Source: Moritella sp. 5
GTDB lineage: Bacteria > Pseudomonadota > Gammaproteobacteria > Enterobacterales > Moritellaceae
Assembly (NCBI RefSeq): GCF_018219455.1
Contig: NZ_CP056122.1
Location: 1,302,001 to 1,366,000 of the forward strand
Reading direction: 5' to 3'
DNA: 64,000 nt
Shown: piece after piece, positions 41,397 through 50,435 of the stretch
Layout: every line of letters begins with the position of its first letter
Numbering within the stretch: position 1 is the stretch's first letter
The notes under the pieces: generated by a model
Seen by the model: the letters and a program-made list of their open reading frames with translations, nothing else
The model's database searches: none
What the model was told of the DNA's origin: nothing
Position numbers and translations under genes: made by a program

Positions 41397-42760
41397 AGGT
41401 TAGTAAGCAAGACTTAGAGATGGCAGATGATGTGTACGGTGCTATGTTAGCGCAAACGCCGCAGGTTCACAGATTAACTATTTGGGCGTTGGCTGCATTT
41501 GTACTTAGTTTTATTATTTGGGCTTACTTTGCCAAATTAGACCGAGTGGCAACGGGAATGGGTAAGGTAGTACCTTCTTCGCAGATCCAGATCATTCAGA
41601 GTTTAGATGGCGGTATTTTACAACAGTTATATGTGACTGAAGGCATGATAGTCAGTAAAGATCAGCCACTGGCGAGAATCGATGATACACGTTTTCGAGC
41701 AGATTTAGCACAACAACGTCAAGAAGTTGATAGCTTGCGGGCGGATATTATTCGTTTGCGCAGTGAGTTAACTAGTATCTTGGTTGCCGATGTTCCAGAC
41801 TGGCAATTACAAATTAAGATAGCCAAAAAAACCTTGATATTTCCTGATGATTTAAAGCAGAACTTACCGTATTTAGTCGTGCGTCAACAAGATGAATATC
41901 AGGCTCGGTTAGATAGTCTTAGCAATCAGGTTGCTATTCAGGCTCAGCAAATTCAACAGCGTTATGAAGAAAGCAGGGAATTAAAGTCAAAAATAAAAAC
42001 CTTGGAAATAAGTTATAAATTGGCTTCGCGGGAAATTGAATTGACGCGACCTTTAGCGAAAAAGAACATCGTACCAGAGGTGGAGTTACTCAAGTTAGAG
42101 CGGAGTGTTAACAGTATTAAAGGTGAGCTTGATTCTCTTCGTTTATTAGTACCAAAATTAAAATCGGTGATGGCTGAAGCGGTGTTAAAGCGTCGTGAAG
42201 CGGTACTTAATTATCGTGCAGATGCACGAGCGCAGTTAAATGAATTGCAAGGTAAGTTCTCACGAATTACTGAAGCGCAAGTTGGTGTTAAGGATAAGGT
42301 AGAGAAAGCATTAATCATTTCACCTGTAGTCGGGACTATCAAAACGTTACATATCACCACTATGGGCGGGGTTGTGCAACCGGGCCAGGTGTTACTAGAG
42401 ATTGTACCAACCGAAGATAAATTACTGATTGAAGCCAAAATAAAACCGAAAGATATTGCCTTTATTCATCTGGGCTTACCAGCAGTGGTGAAGATTACTG
42501 CATATGATTTTACCCGTTATGGTGGTTTAAAAGGGGTTGTTGAGCACATAAGTGCGGATACAACTCAGGATGAAGACGGTAATAGTTTTTATATTATCCG
42601 TGTCCGCACTCAAATTTCTGATATTCAGGGTAATCAGGATATGCCAATAATCCCCGGTATGATGACATCTGTTGATGTGATGATAGGTAAACGTACGGTA
42701 TTAGAATATATATTGAATCCTGTTTTAAGGGCTAAAGCAATGGCGCTTAGGGAGTTATAA
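41393..42760 (+). CDS. lapC: HlyD-family membrane fusion protein (LapC)
   Basis: This is the periplasmic adaptor linking the ABC exporter to the outer-membrane channel. The 455-residue protein has one N-terminal membrane helix (about 25-45, WALAAFVLSFIIWAYF). The lipoyl half-motif follows (VVPSSQIQIIQSLDGGILQQL), then a long coiled-coil hairpin (about 100-290), and the second lipoyl half with GTIKTLHITTMGGVVQPGQ and the HlyD-typical YDFTRYGGLKG. The ATGA overlap with lapB implies coupled translation. Confidence 0.95.
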   Translation: MKVSKQDLEMADDVYGAMLAQTPQVHRLTIWALAAFVLSFIIWAYFAKLDRVATGMGKVVPSSQIQIIQSLDGGILQQLYVTEGMIVSKDQPLARIDDTRFRADLAQQRQEVDSLRADIIRLRSELTSILVADVPDWQLQIKIAKKTLIFPDDLKQNLPYLVVRQQDEYQARLDSLSNQVAIQAQQIQQRYEESRELKSKIKTLEISYKLASREIELTRPLAKKNIVPEVELLKLERSVNSIKGELDSLRLLVPKLKSVMAEAVLKRREAVLNYRADARAQLNELQGKFSRITEAQVGVKDKVEKALIISPVVGTIKTLHITTMGGVVQPGQVLLEIVPTEDKLLIEAKIKPKDIAFIHLGLPAVVKITAYDFTRYGGLKGVVEHISADTTQDEDGNSFYIIRVRTQISDIQGNQDMPIIPGMMTSVDVMIGKRTVLEYILNPVLRAKAMALREL

Positions 42761-42797
42761 ATTGCTATTGAAAACATATAATAAAAATGGAGATAAC

Positions 42798-44210
42798 ATG
42801 AACCCGACTAATTTTCACTCGAAACAAAGAGGCTATAAGGGTTTTCTTTATTCCGCGATAATGTGCTCAGCTATGGTTGTTCCGGCAATGGGCAATGCCC
42901 AGTCGTTAGAGCAAACTGTTGCGCTGACATTAAGCAGTCATCCTGAAATCCGCATTGCCTTTAGTAAATTTAAAGTACGTGAAGAGCAGGTTAAGCAAGC
43001 ATCATCTGGGTATTTACCGAGTATTGATCTCACTGGGGGTTATGGTTATGAATATACCGATAGCCCGGGAACGAGAAAGAGTGAGCTCAATAATCATGAT
43101 AATACTGAAGAGTTACGTCGTGGTGAATTTGGGATTAGCTTAAAACAAAGTTTATTTAGTGGTTTTCAAACATCCAGCGATGTTAATCGTACAATTCATG
43201 AAACGAGTGCTGAGCAATGGCGGTTATTTAGTACCGCGGAAGATGTGGCGTTAGAAGTAACGAAGGTGTACGCTAATCTTTTGAAAAATAAACAGATATT
43301 AGTTTTGTCTGAAAAGAATTTGACGACGCATAAGACCATTTATAGTCAGATAAAACAACGGACAGATTCTGGGCTAGGGAGTATTGCTGATCTTTCTCAA
43401 ATTACAGGTCGTTTGGCTCGAGCACAATCTAATGTTATTTCAGCAAAGAACAATTACCTCGATACAGAAGCGCAGTTTTATCGTGTTACAGAGCAACGCG
43501 CTGATAACCTTGTTGTCCCTGTGCCTGACGCAGATTTATTACCTACAGATAGGCTAATAGGCTTAGACCAAGCATTAGCGAACCATCCAATTATTAAATC
43601 ATCGACTAATGACATAACAGCTGCTCATTATCAGTATGATGCTGCAAATTCAAATTACTATCCGAAAGTGACGTTCGAGGTTGATGCTAACTTTAACAAC
43701 GATCTTGATGGTGAAGATGGCCACAGTGGTATATCGGGGGTTGGTGGTCATAACAATGACGTAGTTGCTATGGTTCGCTTTTCTTACAATTTATATTCTG
43801 GCGGCAGTGATAAAGCGTACGCCCGGGAAATGGCTTATAAAATTACAGAAGCAAATGAGCTAAATAAAAGTGCATATCGTCAGGTGACAGAGGGGTATTA
43901 CTTGGCCTGGAATGCATATGAACTATTGAACGAACAAAAATATTATATACAAGCACATGTTGTGGCATCGAAAGATTCACAAGCCGCTTATGAGCATCAA
44001 TTCAAGTTAGGCCAGCGTAGCCTATTGGACTTACTTGATACTGAAAATGAATTATTTCAAGCTCGTAAAGAATTTGTTGATGCAGAATTTAGTGAAATTA
44101 TTGCGCGTTATCGTTTATTAAATGCGACAGGGAAATTATTAGATTCATTGCGGGTAACCAGACCTGATATTTGGATGGGTGAAGATGAATATGCCGGAGG
44201 CGTGAAGTAA
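42798..44210 (+). CDS. lapE: TolC-family outer-membrane channel of the adhesin exporter (LapE/AggA)
   Basis: This is an outer-membrane efflux protein, 470 residues from the ATG at 42798, which has GGAG 5-6 bases upstream; a TTG at 42762 would add 12 unlikely residues. A signal peptide ends near residue 36 (VVPAMGNAQS). Two OEP repeats follow, with family-typical SSGYLPSIDLTGGYGY, SLKQSLFSGFQTSSDV and LLDLLDTENELFQARKEF. It is called AggA in Shewanella. It completes the type I system with LapB and LapC, and its stop overlaps the next start by one base (TAATG). Confidence 0.94.
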   Translation: MNPTNFHSKQRGYKGFLYSAIMCSAMVVPAMGNAQSLEQTVALTLSSHPEIRIAFSKFKVREEQVKQASSGYLPSIDLTGGYGYEYTDSPGTRKSELNNHDNTEELRRGEFGISLKQSLFSGFQTSSDVNRTIHETSAEQWRLFSTAEDVALEVTKVYANLLKNKQILVLSEKNLTTHKTIYSQIKQRTDSGLGSIADLSQITGRLARAQSNVISAKNNYLDTEAQFYRVTEQRADNLVVPVPDADLLPTDRLIGLDQALANHPIIKSSTNDITAAHYQYDAANSNYYPKVTFEVDANFNNDLDGEDGHSGISGVGGHNNDVVAMVRFSYNLYSGGSDKAYAREMAYKITEANELNKSAYRQVTEGYYLAWNAYELLNEQKYYIQAHVVASKDSQAAYEHQFKLGQRSLLDLLDTENELFQARKEFVDAEFSEIIARYRLLNATGKLLDSLRVTRPDIWMGEDEYAGGVK

Positions 44211-44806
44211 TGAAATATATTATTGTTTTGATTTTGTCATTGTTATTAATGGCATGTACTACACCTATTGTTGATATGGCAGATAATACACAGATTCAAC
44301 TGCAGGATTTGAGTGACGCTGATAACGATGGTGTTATCACAAGTAGAGAAAAATGCCCTGCTTCTTTTGCTGGTTCTAAAGTTGATAATTATGGTTGTGG
44401 TGCTGATATTATTAATAAAGTGAGGCAAGAGCTAAAAGTTAACTTTGCCAGTAATTCGGCAGTCGTGAGTAAACGATATTTTGGTGATATTGAAGCGTTA
44501 GCCAATTTTATGAAAAAACACCTTGATACTGAAGTTGTTATTGAAGGGCACACGAGTAAATTAGGCAGTAAATCATTAAATATGCGTTTATCTCAAGAGC
44601 GTGCACAAGCTGTGATGAACATTTTGGTGAATAATTTTGGTATTGCGACATCCAGAGTGTCTGCGGTTGGCTATGGCTTTGAGCGGATACTCGATGATGG
44701 TAATACGAAAAGCGCACATGCCAAAAATAGACGTATTGTGGCTGAGTTAACGGGTGAAAACACCAGTAAAGATATGAAATGGAATATTTACAGTGTAGAT
44801 AAATAA
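44210..44806 (+). CDS. OmpA-like lipoprotein in the adhesin operon
   Basis: This is a 198-residue lipoprotein. The signal ends in LLLMAC, with lipidated Cys16. A short Ca2+-binding thrombospondin-type-3-like motif, DADNDGVITSREKCP, lies at about 36-50. An OmpA C-terminal domain (about 75-180) has NMRLSQERAQAV and the peptidoglycan-binding KNRRIVAEL. OmpA domains bind diaminopimelate in peptidoglycan, so it probably ties the outer membrane or the secretion channel to the wall. The same position is held by an OmpA-family gene in the Shewanella bpf operon. Its own role in adhesin display is not known to me. Confidence 0.9.
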   Translation: MKYIIVLILSLLLMACTTPIVDMADNTQIQLQDLSDADNDGVITSREKCPASFAGSKVDNYGCGADIINKVRQELKVNFASNSAVVSKRYFGDIEALANFMKKHLDTEVVIEGHTSKLGSKSLNMRLSQERAQAVMNILVNNFGIATSRVSAVGYGFERILDDGNTKSAHAKNRRIVAELTGENTSKDMKWNIYSVDK

Positions 44807-44849
44807 TGTTTACATTTATTCATAGTCATATTGTAGCAGGTTAGTTGTA

Positions 44850-45542
44850 GTGCCAAATAAAGTGAACCATGGGTGTGCAGTCGTTATATTTTTGTTTTTC
44901 TCTAGTTGGTTATTGGAGTTATCTGCAAATCCAGTATCACGCTTAAACGATCAAGAAATTATTATTGCATTAGATAAAAGTTATGGTGAAAGGGCTGCTC
45001 TCAGAGGGCGTACTTGGTTACAGATTATGGCATCAAGCAAAGTACTTCCATTGAACGAAAAGTTGAATAAGGTTAATGGTTTTTTTAACCAGTTGGTATT
45101 TATCGATGATATTAAGCTCTGGGGAAAAGAGAATTATTGGGCGACGCCACTGGAGTTTATCGGTGCAAATGGTGGGGATTGTGAGGATTTTGCTATTGCG
45201 AAATATTTCAGTTTATTAGAGATAGGTATTGAAGATGAAAAAATGCGAATTACTATGGTGAAGTCATTGACTCTAAATCAATACCATATGGTTGTCGCTT
45301 ATTATCCGACACCAGGCGCGATCCCATTAATTTTGGATAACATTGATGGCGAAATAAAGCCTGCAGATCAACGCAATGATTTATTACCTGTATACAGTTT
45401 TAACGGTAAGCAATTATGGTTGAACAAAGAAAAGGGTCAAGGAATTTTGGCTGGTAAATCACAACGATTAAAGCGTTGGAGTAATTTAAATCAGCGAATG
45501 GGCGTGTCGAGTATGATGCAACCGAAGCTGAGTTTGGAGTAA
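44850..45542 (+). CDS. lapG: Periplasmic adhesin protease LapG (BTLCP, peptidase C93)
   Basis: LapG is the bacterial transglutaminase-like cysteine protease that cuts the adhesin retention module after the first alanine of TAAG and releases the adhesin. The 230-residue protein starts at a GTG (44850) with AGG at good distance; no upstream ATG is in frame. A hydrophobic N-terminus (about 9-26) is the export signal. The catalytic triad is visible: C111 in GGDCEDFA, H146 in NQYHMVVAYY and D163 in LILDN. Activity in homologues needs Ca2+. It lies directly before lapD. Confidence 0.93.
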   Translation: MPNKVNHGCAVVIFLFFSSWLLELSANPVSRLNDQEIIIALDKSYGERAALRGRTWLQIMASSKVLPLNEKLNKVNGFFNQLVFIDDIKLWGKENYWATPLEFIGANGGDCEDFAIAKYFSLLEIGIEDEKMRITMVKSLTLNQYHMVVAYYPTPGAIPLILDNIDGEIKPADQRNDLLPVYSFNGKQLWLNKEKGQGILAGKSQRLKRWSNLNQRMGVSSMMQPKLSLE

Positions 45543-45547
45543 AATTA

Positions 45548-47491
45548 ATGACCTTGTTTAAACAGATCTATTCATTATTATTTGGTTTATTTGTCTTAGT
45601 AATGTCGAGTCTGGTGTATTTTCAATTTACAGAAACACGTGATTTCATGGCTCATCAGATGGAATCTGAACTTAATAACACCACTACATCATTAAGTTTG
45701 ATGTTAAAACCACATTTACAAACGGGTGATATCGCTGCGGTTGAAACCTTGGTAAATGTCATTTTTGAGGGCGGTTTTTATCGTAAGGTTAATTTAACTT
45801 GGCTTGCCGACCAAAAGCAGCAATCATGGGAAAATCCAATTGTCGTTGAAGGAGTGCCACAGTGGTTTATTGATCTTGGGCTATTTGAGGTTAAAACCAA
45901 AGAAAGTTTAATTCAATCGGGTTGGTTACAACTCGCAAAGTTAAAAATAGAAGCGCATCCAGGATTAGGTTATCGTGAATTGTGGCGGGTAATGAATGAT
46001 ACGTTATTGATTATCTCTTTTTTATTTTTACTCTCTATTTTTGTATTACATTTTCATCTTAAACATTTACTTAAACCGTTACATGATATTGCTAGCCATG
46101 CCAGCAATATATCGCAACGAGTATTTAACCCTGATATGGACTTACCTGCTACTGCAGAGTTGCGTGTAGTAGTAAAAGCAATAAATTCGATGTCGGGACA
46201 GCTCAAACAAGTATTTCAAACCTTGGACGATGAAGTCGATAGTTTAAAGCATGATAACCTTGTTGATCGTGTATCGAATTTACCAAATAGACAATATTTA
46301 ACAGGGCAAGTCACAAGTTGGCTAACAGATCCTGGTTATGGTGGCTTATTGCTAGCTAAATTAGATTGGCTGAATGAAGTACACAGTAAATATGGCTATC
46401 AGGTTCGTGATGAAAGTATCCGAGTTCTCGCATTCCGCATGACAGAGCAATTACCGGATGTTGCTGAATGTGTTATTGCTCGTATTTCAAATACGGAGTT
46501 TGCGTTTTTAATAACCAAAGGTGATCATCAGAAAATGGCGTCTTATTTACAGGCGCTTATTCGTTTAATTAATCAAGAAATGTTTAAAGCTGGTTGTATG
46601 CCTAATAGTGATTTTGCGATTGGCATAACGGAGCGTAATGATGAGATGACACCTTCTGAATTGCTCGCTCAAGCGGATAACGCATTGCAACAAGCGCTTA
46701 TCGATAATAAGACTAGTAGCTGGTTTAATAGTCATTGCCAGCATGAATTTAACCGAGAAGAGTGGCGTAAACGTTTATTAACGGCGATTAATCATAATCA
46801 GTTTGTATTTCAATGGCAGCCTATCTTACAGATGGATAGTGGTGAAGTGTTGCAGCGAGAACTTTACTGTCGTCTGAATATTGATGGCCAGCAGGTTAAA
46901 GCTGGCCAATTTATGCCGTACGTTGAGCTATTATCGTTAGGCAGTCAACTGGACCGATGTTTATTAGAAAGCTTAATTTCGCAAAATATACTTGATCTAA
47001 ATAAAGAGCCTGTAGCAGTTAATTTAACTCAGGATAGTTTGCTCGATCCGACGTTTCATTCGTGGTTAGCGCACTTTTTACAAAATACGATCTCAGCAGA
47101 ACAAATATATATTGAAATAACCGAGTCTTCTGCAAGTAATAATCCTCATGAGAGTTCGCAATTAGCGAGTATTGTTCGTCGATACGGAGCTCATTTCGGT
47201 ATTGATCACTGCGGTCGCCAAATGGGGTCATTAAGTTATCTACAACAATTGAAACCTGATTATGTGAAATTAGACCAATCCTTGTCTGTCTACAGTAATA
47301 ATCAACAAAACAATGAATTATGTCGTGCTTTGATTAATATTGGTAAGGGGTTAAGTATTGATGTGATCATCACTGCGATAGAAAATCAGCAGCAACTAGA
47401 TAGAATAAAACCATTACGTGCTCAAGGTTATCAGGGCTATATTTCTTCACCGGAAGATGTCATTAATAATTCAGGTGATCACTTAAGTTAA
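45548..47491 (+). CDS. lapD: c-di-GMP receptor LapD with degenerate GGDEF and EAL domains
   Basis: LapD senses cytoplasmic c-di-GMP and, when bound, sequesters LapG at its periplasmic domain and so keeps the adhesin on the cell. The 647-residue protein has membrane helices at about 8-25 and 151-168 around a LapD/MoxY-type periplasmic domain. A HAMP segment (about 170-222), a GGDEF-like domain (about 235-390) and an EAL-like domain (about 405-640) follow. Both are degenerate: the GGDEF site reads ISNTEF (313-318), and the EAL signature reads REL (437-439, in QRELYCRL). Neither synthesis nor hydrolysis is expected. The start lies 5 bp past lapG, and a terminator follows. Confidence 0.94.
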   Translation: MTLFKQIYSLLFGLFVLVMSSLVYFQFTETRDFMAHQMESELNNTTTSLSLMLKPHLQTGDIAAVETLVNVIFEGGFYRKVNLTWLADQKQQSWENPIVVEGVPQWFIDLGLFEVKTKESLIQSGWLQLAKLKIEAHPGLGYRELWRVMNDTLLIISFLFLLSIFVLHFHLKHLLKPLHDIASHASNISQRVFNPDMDLPATAELRVVVKAINSMSGQLKQVFQTLDDEVDSLKHDNLVDRVSNLPNRQYLTGQVTSWLTDPGYGGLLLAKLDWLNEVHSKYGYQVRDESIRVLAFRMTEQLPDVAECVIARISNTEFAFLITKGDHQKMASYLQALIRLINQEMFKAGCMPNSDFAIGITERNDEMTPSELLAQADNALQQALIDNKTSSWFNSHCQHEFNREEWRKRLLTAINHNQFVFQWQPILQMDSGEVLQRELYCRLNIDGQQVKAGQFMPYVELLSLGSQLDRCLLESLISQNILDLNKEPVAVNLTQDSLLDPTFHSWLAHFLQNTISAEQIYIEITESSASNNPHESSQLASIVRRYGAHFGIDHCGRQMGSLSYLQQLKPDYVKLDQSLSVYSNNQQNNELCRALINIGKGLSIDVIITAIENQQQLDRIKPLRAQGYQGYISSPEDVINNSGDHLS

Positions 47492-47517
47492 CCATACTCG
47501 ATAAATTAATGATAAAT

Positions 47518-47553
47518 AAAAACCGGTATATCAAGGATGATACTCCGGTTTTT
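47518..47553. terminator. Terminator at the end of the adhesin operon, likely bidirectional
   Basis: AAAAACCGG and CCGGTTTTT form the outer stem, with imperfect inner pairing. It lies 27 bp past lapD and 30 bp beyond the 3' end of the convergent SHOCT gene, so it can serve both. Confidence 0.8.
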
Positions 47554-47583
47554 ATTTTGGATTTACAGCAGTTAAACTAATAA

Positions 47584-48213
47584 CTATATTTTTAATATTG
47601 CTTTTTTCTTTAAGCTATATTCTTCTTCGGTAATAATACCTTCTTTATACAGCTTGTTTAACTCTCGAATCGATTCGAAGCTTTTGATTAGTTCTGCATC
47701 TTCTCTTACTTTTTCATCTTCAATTACTTTTGCTGTTTCTGCAGTAATAGTGATGTTGTCAATTGTTGCGTATTCACCAACAGTGAAACCAGTTTCATTT
47801 TTTAATGAAGTATAACCATTGCCTTCATATACAGTGTCAATATCATTACCGTTGAAACGAACATAGTAATGAACAAGCTCGTTGTCGCTTCCCGATAGGA
47901 ATTTGTATATTGCTTTACCTGGAATACCGACTTCAGCTACCCAAGCGTGCCACTTTATACCGCCACCAATACCAGCAAGTGATGGTTTTGAACGATAAAA
48001 TTTCATCGGTTCGCTAATCACGTACTCAGCGACTTCAGGGTTATTTAACTCTTCTGCAAAGTAATCCTTAATGGTTTGTTGATATGCTTGTGGGGCAGGG
48101 CCAAACTCAGTATCTGCATTAAGTTTTTCGATATTGCCTGCACAGCCCGAGGCTAATACTGGTAACGCGATAACCAATAATAATTTACGCATTTTTTGGC
48201 TGATAATTTTCAT
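47584..48213 (-). CDS. SHOCT-domain lipoprotein of unknown function
   Basis: This is a 209-residue predicted lipoprotein with lipobox VLASGC and lipidated Cys24. The middle part (about 40-150) is a mixed strand/helix region with no domain I recognise (KWHAWVAEVGIPGKAIYKFLSG, HYYVRFNGNDIDTVYEG). The last 30 residues form a SHOCT motif, ELNKLYKEGIITEEEYSLKKKAIL, a short C-terminal oligomerisation-like element common in bacterial proteins. It converges on the adhesin operon and is its own unit. The function is unknown. Confidence 0.85.
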   Translation of the reverse strand: MKIISQKMRKLLLVIALPVLASGCAGNIEKLNADTEFGPAPQAYQQTIKDYFAEELNNPEVAEYVISEPMKFYRSKPSLAGIGGGIKWHAWVAEVGIPGKAIYKFLSGSDNELVHYYVRFNGNDIDTVYEGNGYTSLKNETGFTVGEYATIDNITITAETAKVIEDEKVREDAELIKSFESIRELNKLYKEGIITEEEYSLKKKAILKI

Positions 48214-48358
48214 AATTATTCCCTGATGTCGTACAAATTGTGTTGTTTACATTGTCTACTTAATGCAATGTAAGCAGGTAGTTTATTGTGTTTCACCATA
48301 CAGGAATGTGATTAGTTTTCAAATTTAAATCTATGACTAGATGACATACCATTACAAT

Positions 48359-49684
48359 TTAAAACAGTTTTAATGCTGAAGGTTGTTCAAATGCCATTAA
48401 ATCATCTTGGGTAATAGCTTGTCTGATCACATACGCTTGAGCATCATCGACTAAAATTTCGGCGGCGATAGGGCGGCTGTTATAACTGTTACTCATTACC
48501 GCGCAATATGCACCTGTGTATAAGAAACACATTAAATCTCCAGCGGCTAAATCAGTTGGTAGCGACGCTGATTTGGAAAATGTATCTGTACTTTCACAAA
48601 TAGGGCCGACTACGTCGTATTTGGTTAGCAATGAGCTAGAAGGTGACTGTACGGGTATTAATGCATGGGTTGTTTGATACAGCGCTGGACGCATTAAATC
48701 ATTCATTGCCGCGTCCAATACGACAAATGATGTTGGTCGGCTTTCTTTTATATACGTTATTTCGCATGCCATCACGCCGATATCGGCCATCAATGAGCGC
48801 CCGGGTTCAATACTAATGCGTCCTTGCCAATGAGCTAGGGCAGACTTTATCGCGTTAGCAAAATCACTAAACGCTAAATAATCTTGTCCTTGTTGTACTG
48901 TATTACGAATAAGTCGTTGGTAGTCTTTATATTGAACTCCAAAGCCGCCACCGAGATCAAGCTGAGTTAGGGAGTAACCTTGTGTTTTAAGGTCGTTTAT
49001 CAATATCTGTATTTTAGCTATCGCATCTAAGTAAGGTTGTGTTGTGCGTATTTGTGAACCGATATGCATTGCCAGCCCATTTATTTTCAAGAACGGCGAA
49101 TATTCAGCTGTTTCTAACATAGGTAATACATCGCTAAAGTTAACACCAAATTTATTGCCTTTAGCACCAGTAGTGATGTGCTTATGCGTATCAACAGTGA
49201 CTTCTGGGTTGACGCGAATGAGTGCAGAAACCAGCTGTTGGTATTTATCTGCAATTGTGATTAAAACCGCTAATTCTTCTTTAGATTCAAGGTTAAATTG
49301 TCCGACACCTGCAAGTACGGCTTCGGTGAGTTCTGCGGTTGTTTTACCTACGCCTGAAAAGACAATATCTTCAGCTTTGAATCCGGCGCTGAGTGCCCGT
49401 CGCATTTCGCCGATAGAGACAATATCAACACCTAATCCTTGTTTTGCGACAATGCGTAATAATGACAGATTGCTGTTCGCTTTCATGGCGTAGTGAATAT
49501 GGATATTTTCTGGTTCAAATGCGGCTTTGCAAGCATGGATATTATTAAGTAGTGCAGCTTTCGAATAGCAGTAAAAAGGCGTGGCAACTTGAGATGCTAA
49601 CTGCTGAATTGATACATTTTCTAGCCATAATGCTTGTTGTTGTACATTCGGTAAATAACGCAGTTGAGGGGTTAATTGTGTCAT
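48359..49684 (-). CDS. lysA: Diaminopimelate decarboxylase
   Basis: LysA converts meso-diaminopimelate to lysine with PLP, the last step of lysine synthesis. The 441-residue protein is a fold-type III PLP enzyme. The PLP lysine is K68 in HYAMKANSN, the glycine loop is LDLGGGFGVQY, and IEPGRSLM, the active-site CESTDTF and the C-terminal GAYCAVMSNSYNSRP are present. It is divergent from an Lrp/AsnC-type regulator, with an imperfect palindrome between the two starts. No strong terminator was seen in the 145 bp after the stop. Confidence 0.96.
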   Translation of the reverse strand: MTQLTPQLRYLPNVQQQALWLENVSIQQLASQVATPFYCYSKAALLNNIHACKAAFEPENIHIHYAMKANSNLSLLRIVAKQGLGVDIVSIGEMRRALSAGFKAEDIVFSGVGKTTAELTEAVLAGVGQFNLESKEELAVLITIADKYQQLVSALIRVNPEVTVDTHKHITTGAKGNKFGVNFSDVLPMLETAEYSPFLKINGLAMHIGSQIRTTQPYLDAIAKIQILINDLKTQGYSLTQLDLGGGFGVQYKDYQRLIRNTVQQGQDYLAFSDFANAIKSALAHWQGRISIEPGRSLMADIGVMACEITYIKESRPTSFVVLDAAMNDLMRPALYQTTHALIPVQSPSSSLLTKYDVVGPICESTDTFSKSASLPTDLAAGDLMCFLYTGAYCAVMSNSYNSRPIAAEILVDDAQAYVIRQAITQDDLMAFEQPSALKLF

Positions 49685-49749
49685 GGCTTAAATCCTTTTG
49701 CTGATGAACTAATAGGATAATTAAGTGAGGTATTATGCACAATGTGAAA

Positions 49750-49782
49750 AATAACGTTTTGATATGACAAAATATCGTTATT
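49750..49782. promoter_or_regulatory. Imperfect palindrome between lysA and the AsnC-type regulator gene
   Basis: AATAACG and TTTTG on the left mirror CAAAA and CGTTATT on the right, with three extra bases in the right arm. It lies 66 bp upstream of lysA and about 90 bp upstream of the divergent regulator gene. The place and AT-rich symmetry suit an operator for that regulator; this is inference. Confidence 0.5.
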
Positions 49783-49872
49783 ACGGTGATTTTGTCTGCC
49801 GTGTGTTTAACTTGGTTAAAGCAATGAATAAGTGTAAAGTAGCTGTTTTATAAGATATAAACAGAGCTACTT

Positions 49873-50289
49873 ATGGATAAGTTCGATCAAGCAATTATTG
49901 ATGCACTCGTTGCTAATTCACGACGTTCAATTGCCAGCATTGGTGAGGACATTGGATTATCGCGTACCGCCGTTAATGATCGAATCCAACGCTTGAAAGA
50001 TTCAGGCGTTATCCTACGTTATACCATCGATGTGAGCAGTGCTGAAGGGGCAAAAGTGGTGGTCTATTTTCAACTTACATTTAGACCATTTGATGCCAAG
50101 TCAATTGCGCCGTATTTACAGGGTATTGGTGAAATAACCCGCGCGCATACTTTGTGCGGTGATACCGATTTAATTGTATATGTCGAAGCGGAGTCTATGA
50201 CACGCGTTTCGCAGATTAGAGAGTTACTTGCCGCATTACCTGATCTGGATAAGCTCCAAACATTTAGCGTGTTAGATACGTTAATTTAG
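49873..50289 (+). CDS. Lrp/AsnC-family transcriptional regulator
   Basis: This is a 138-residue regulator with the family's AsnC-type winged helix (about 4-62: IIDALVANSRRSIASIGED, LSRTAVNDRIQRLKDSGVI) and a RAM/effector-binding domain (about 70-135, THTLCGDTDLIVYVEA-like). Lrp/AsnC proteins sense amino acids and act as dimers or octamers. It is divergent from lysA, so control of lysine synthesis is likely, but not shown. E. coli uses a LysR-type protein in this position. TATAAACAGAG before the ATG is only a weak binding site for ribosomes. Confidence 0.92.
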   Translation: MDKFDQAIIDALVANSRRSIASIGEDIGLSRTAVNDRIQRLKDSGVILRYTIDVSSAEGAKVVVYFQLTFRPFDAKSIAPYLQGIGEITRAHTLCGDTDLIVYVEAESMTRVSQIRELLAALPDLDKLQTFSVLDTLI

Positions 50290-50341
50290 TTTCCCCCTAA
50301 TTTACGATATTAAGCCTAATCATTCTTTATAATCACATTGT

Positions 50342-50355
50342 TATGTTATAACATA
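50342..50355. promoter_or_regulatory. Zur-like palindrome upstream of the DUF1007-NicO pair
   Basis: TATGTTATAACATA is a perfect 14-bp palindrome, 80 bp upstream of the DUF1007 start. Zur sites of gammaproteobacteria have a GTTATA/TATAAC core. The same core occurs twice before znuCBA in this window, which supports zinc control of both loci. Confidence 0.65.
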
Positions 50356-50435
50356 CGGAAGTGTGTTGGAAATCATTATTTTTGTATGGAAATATAGGTT
50401 TTCGACTATTTGGCGTTTACTGTTTGAGAGTTGAA

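Noticed and set aside
49044..49493. 149-codon plus-strand frame opposite lysA
   Set aside because: lysA is complete and well conserved on the other strand; this frame has no recognisable domain.
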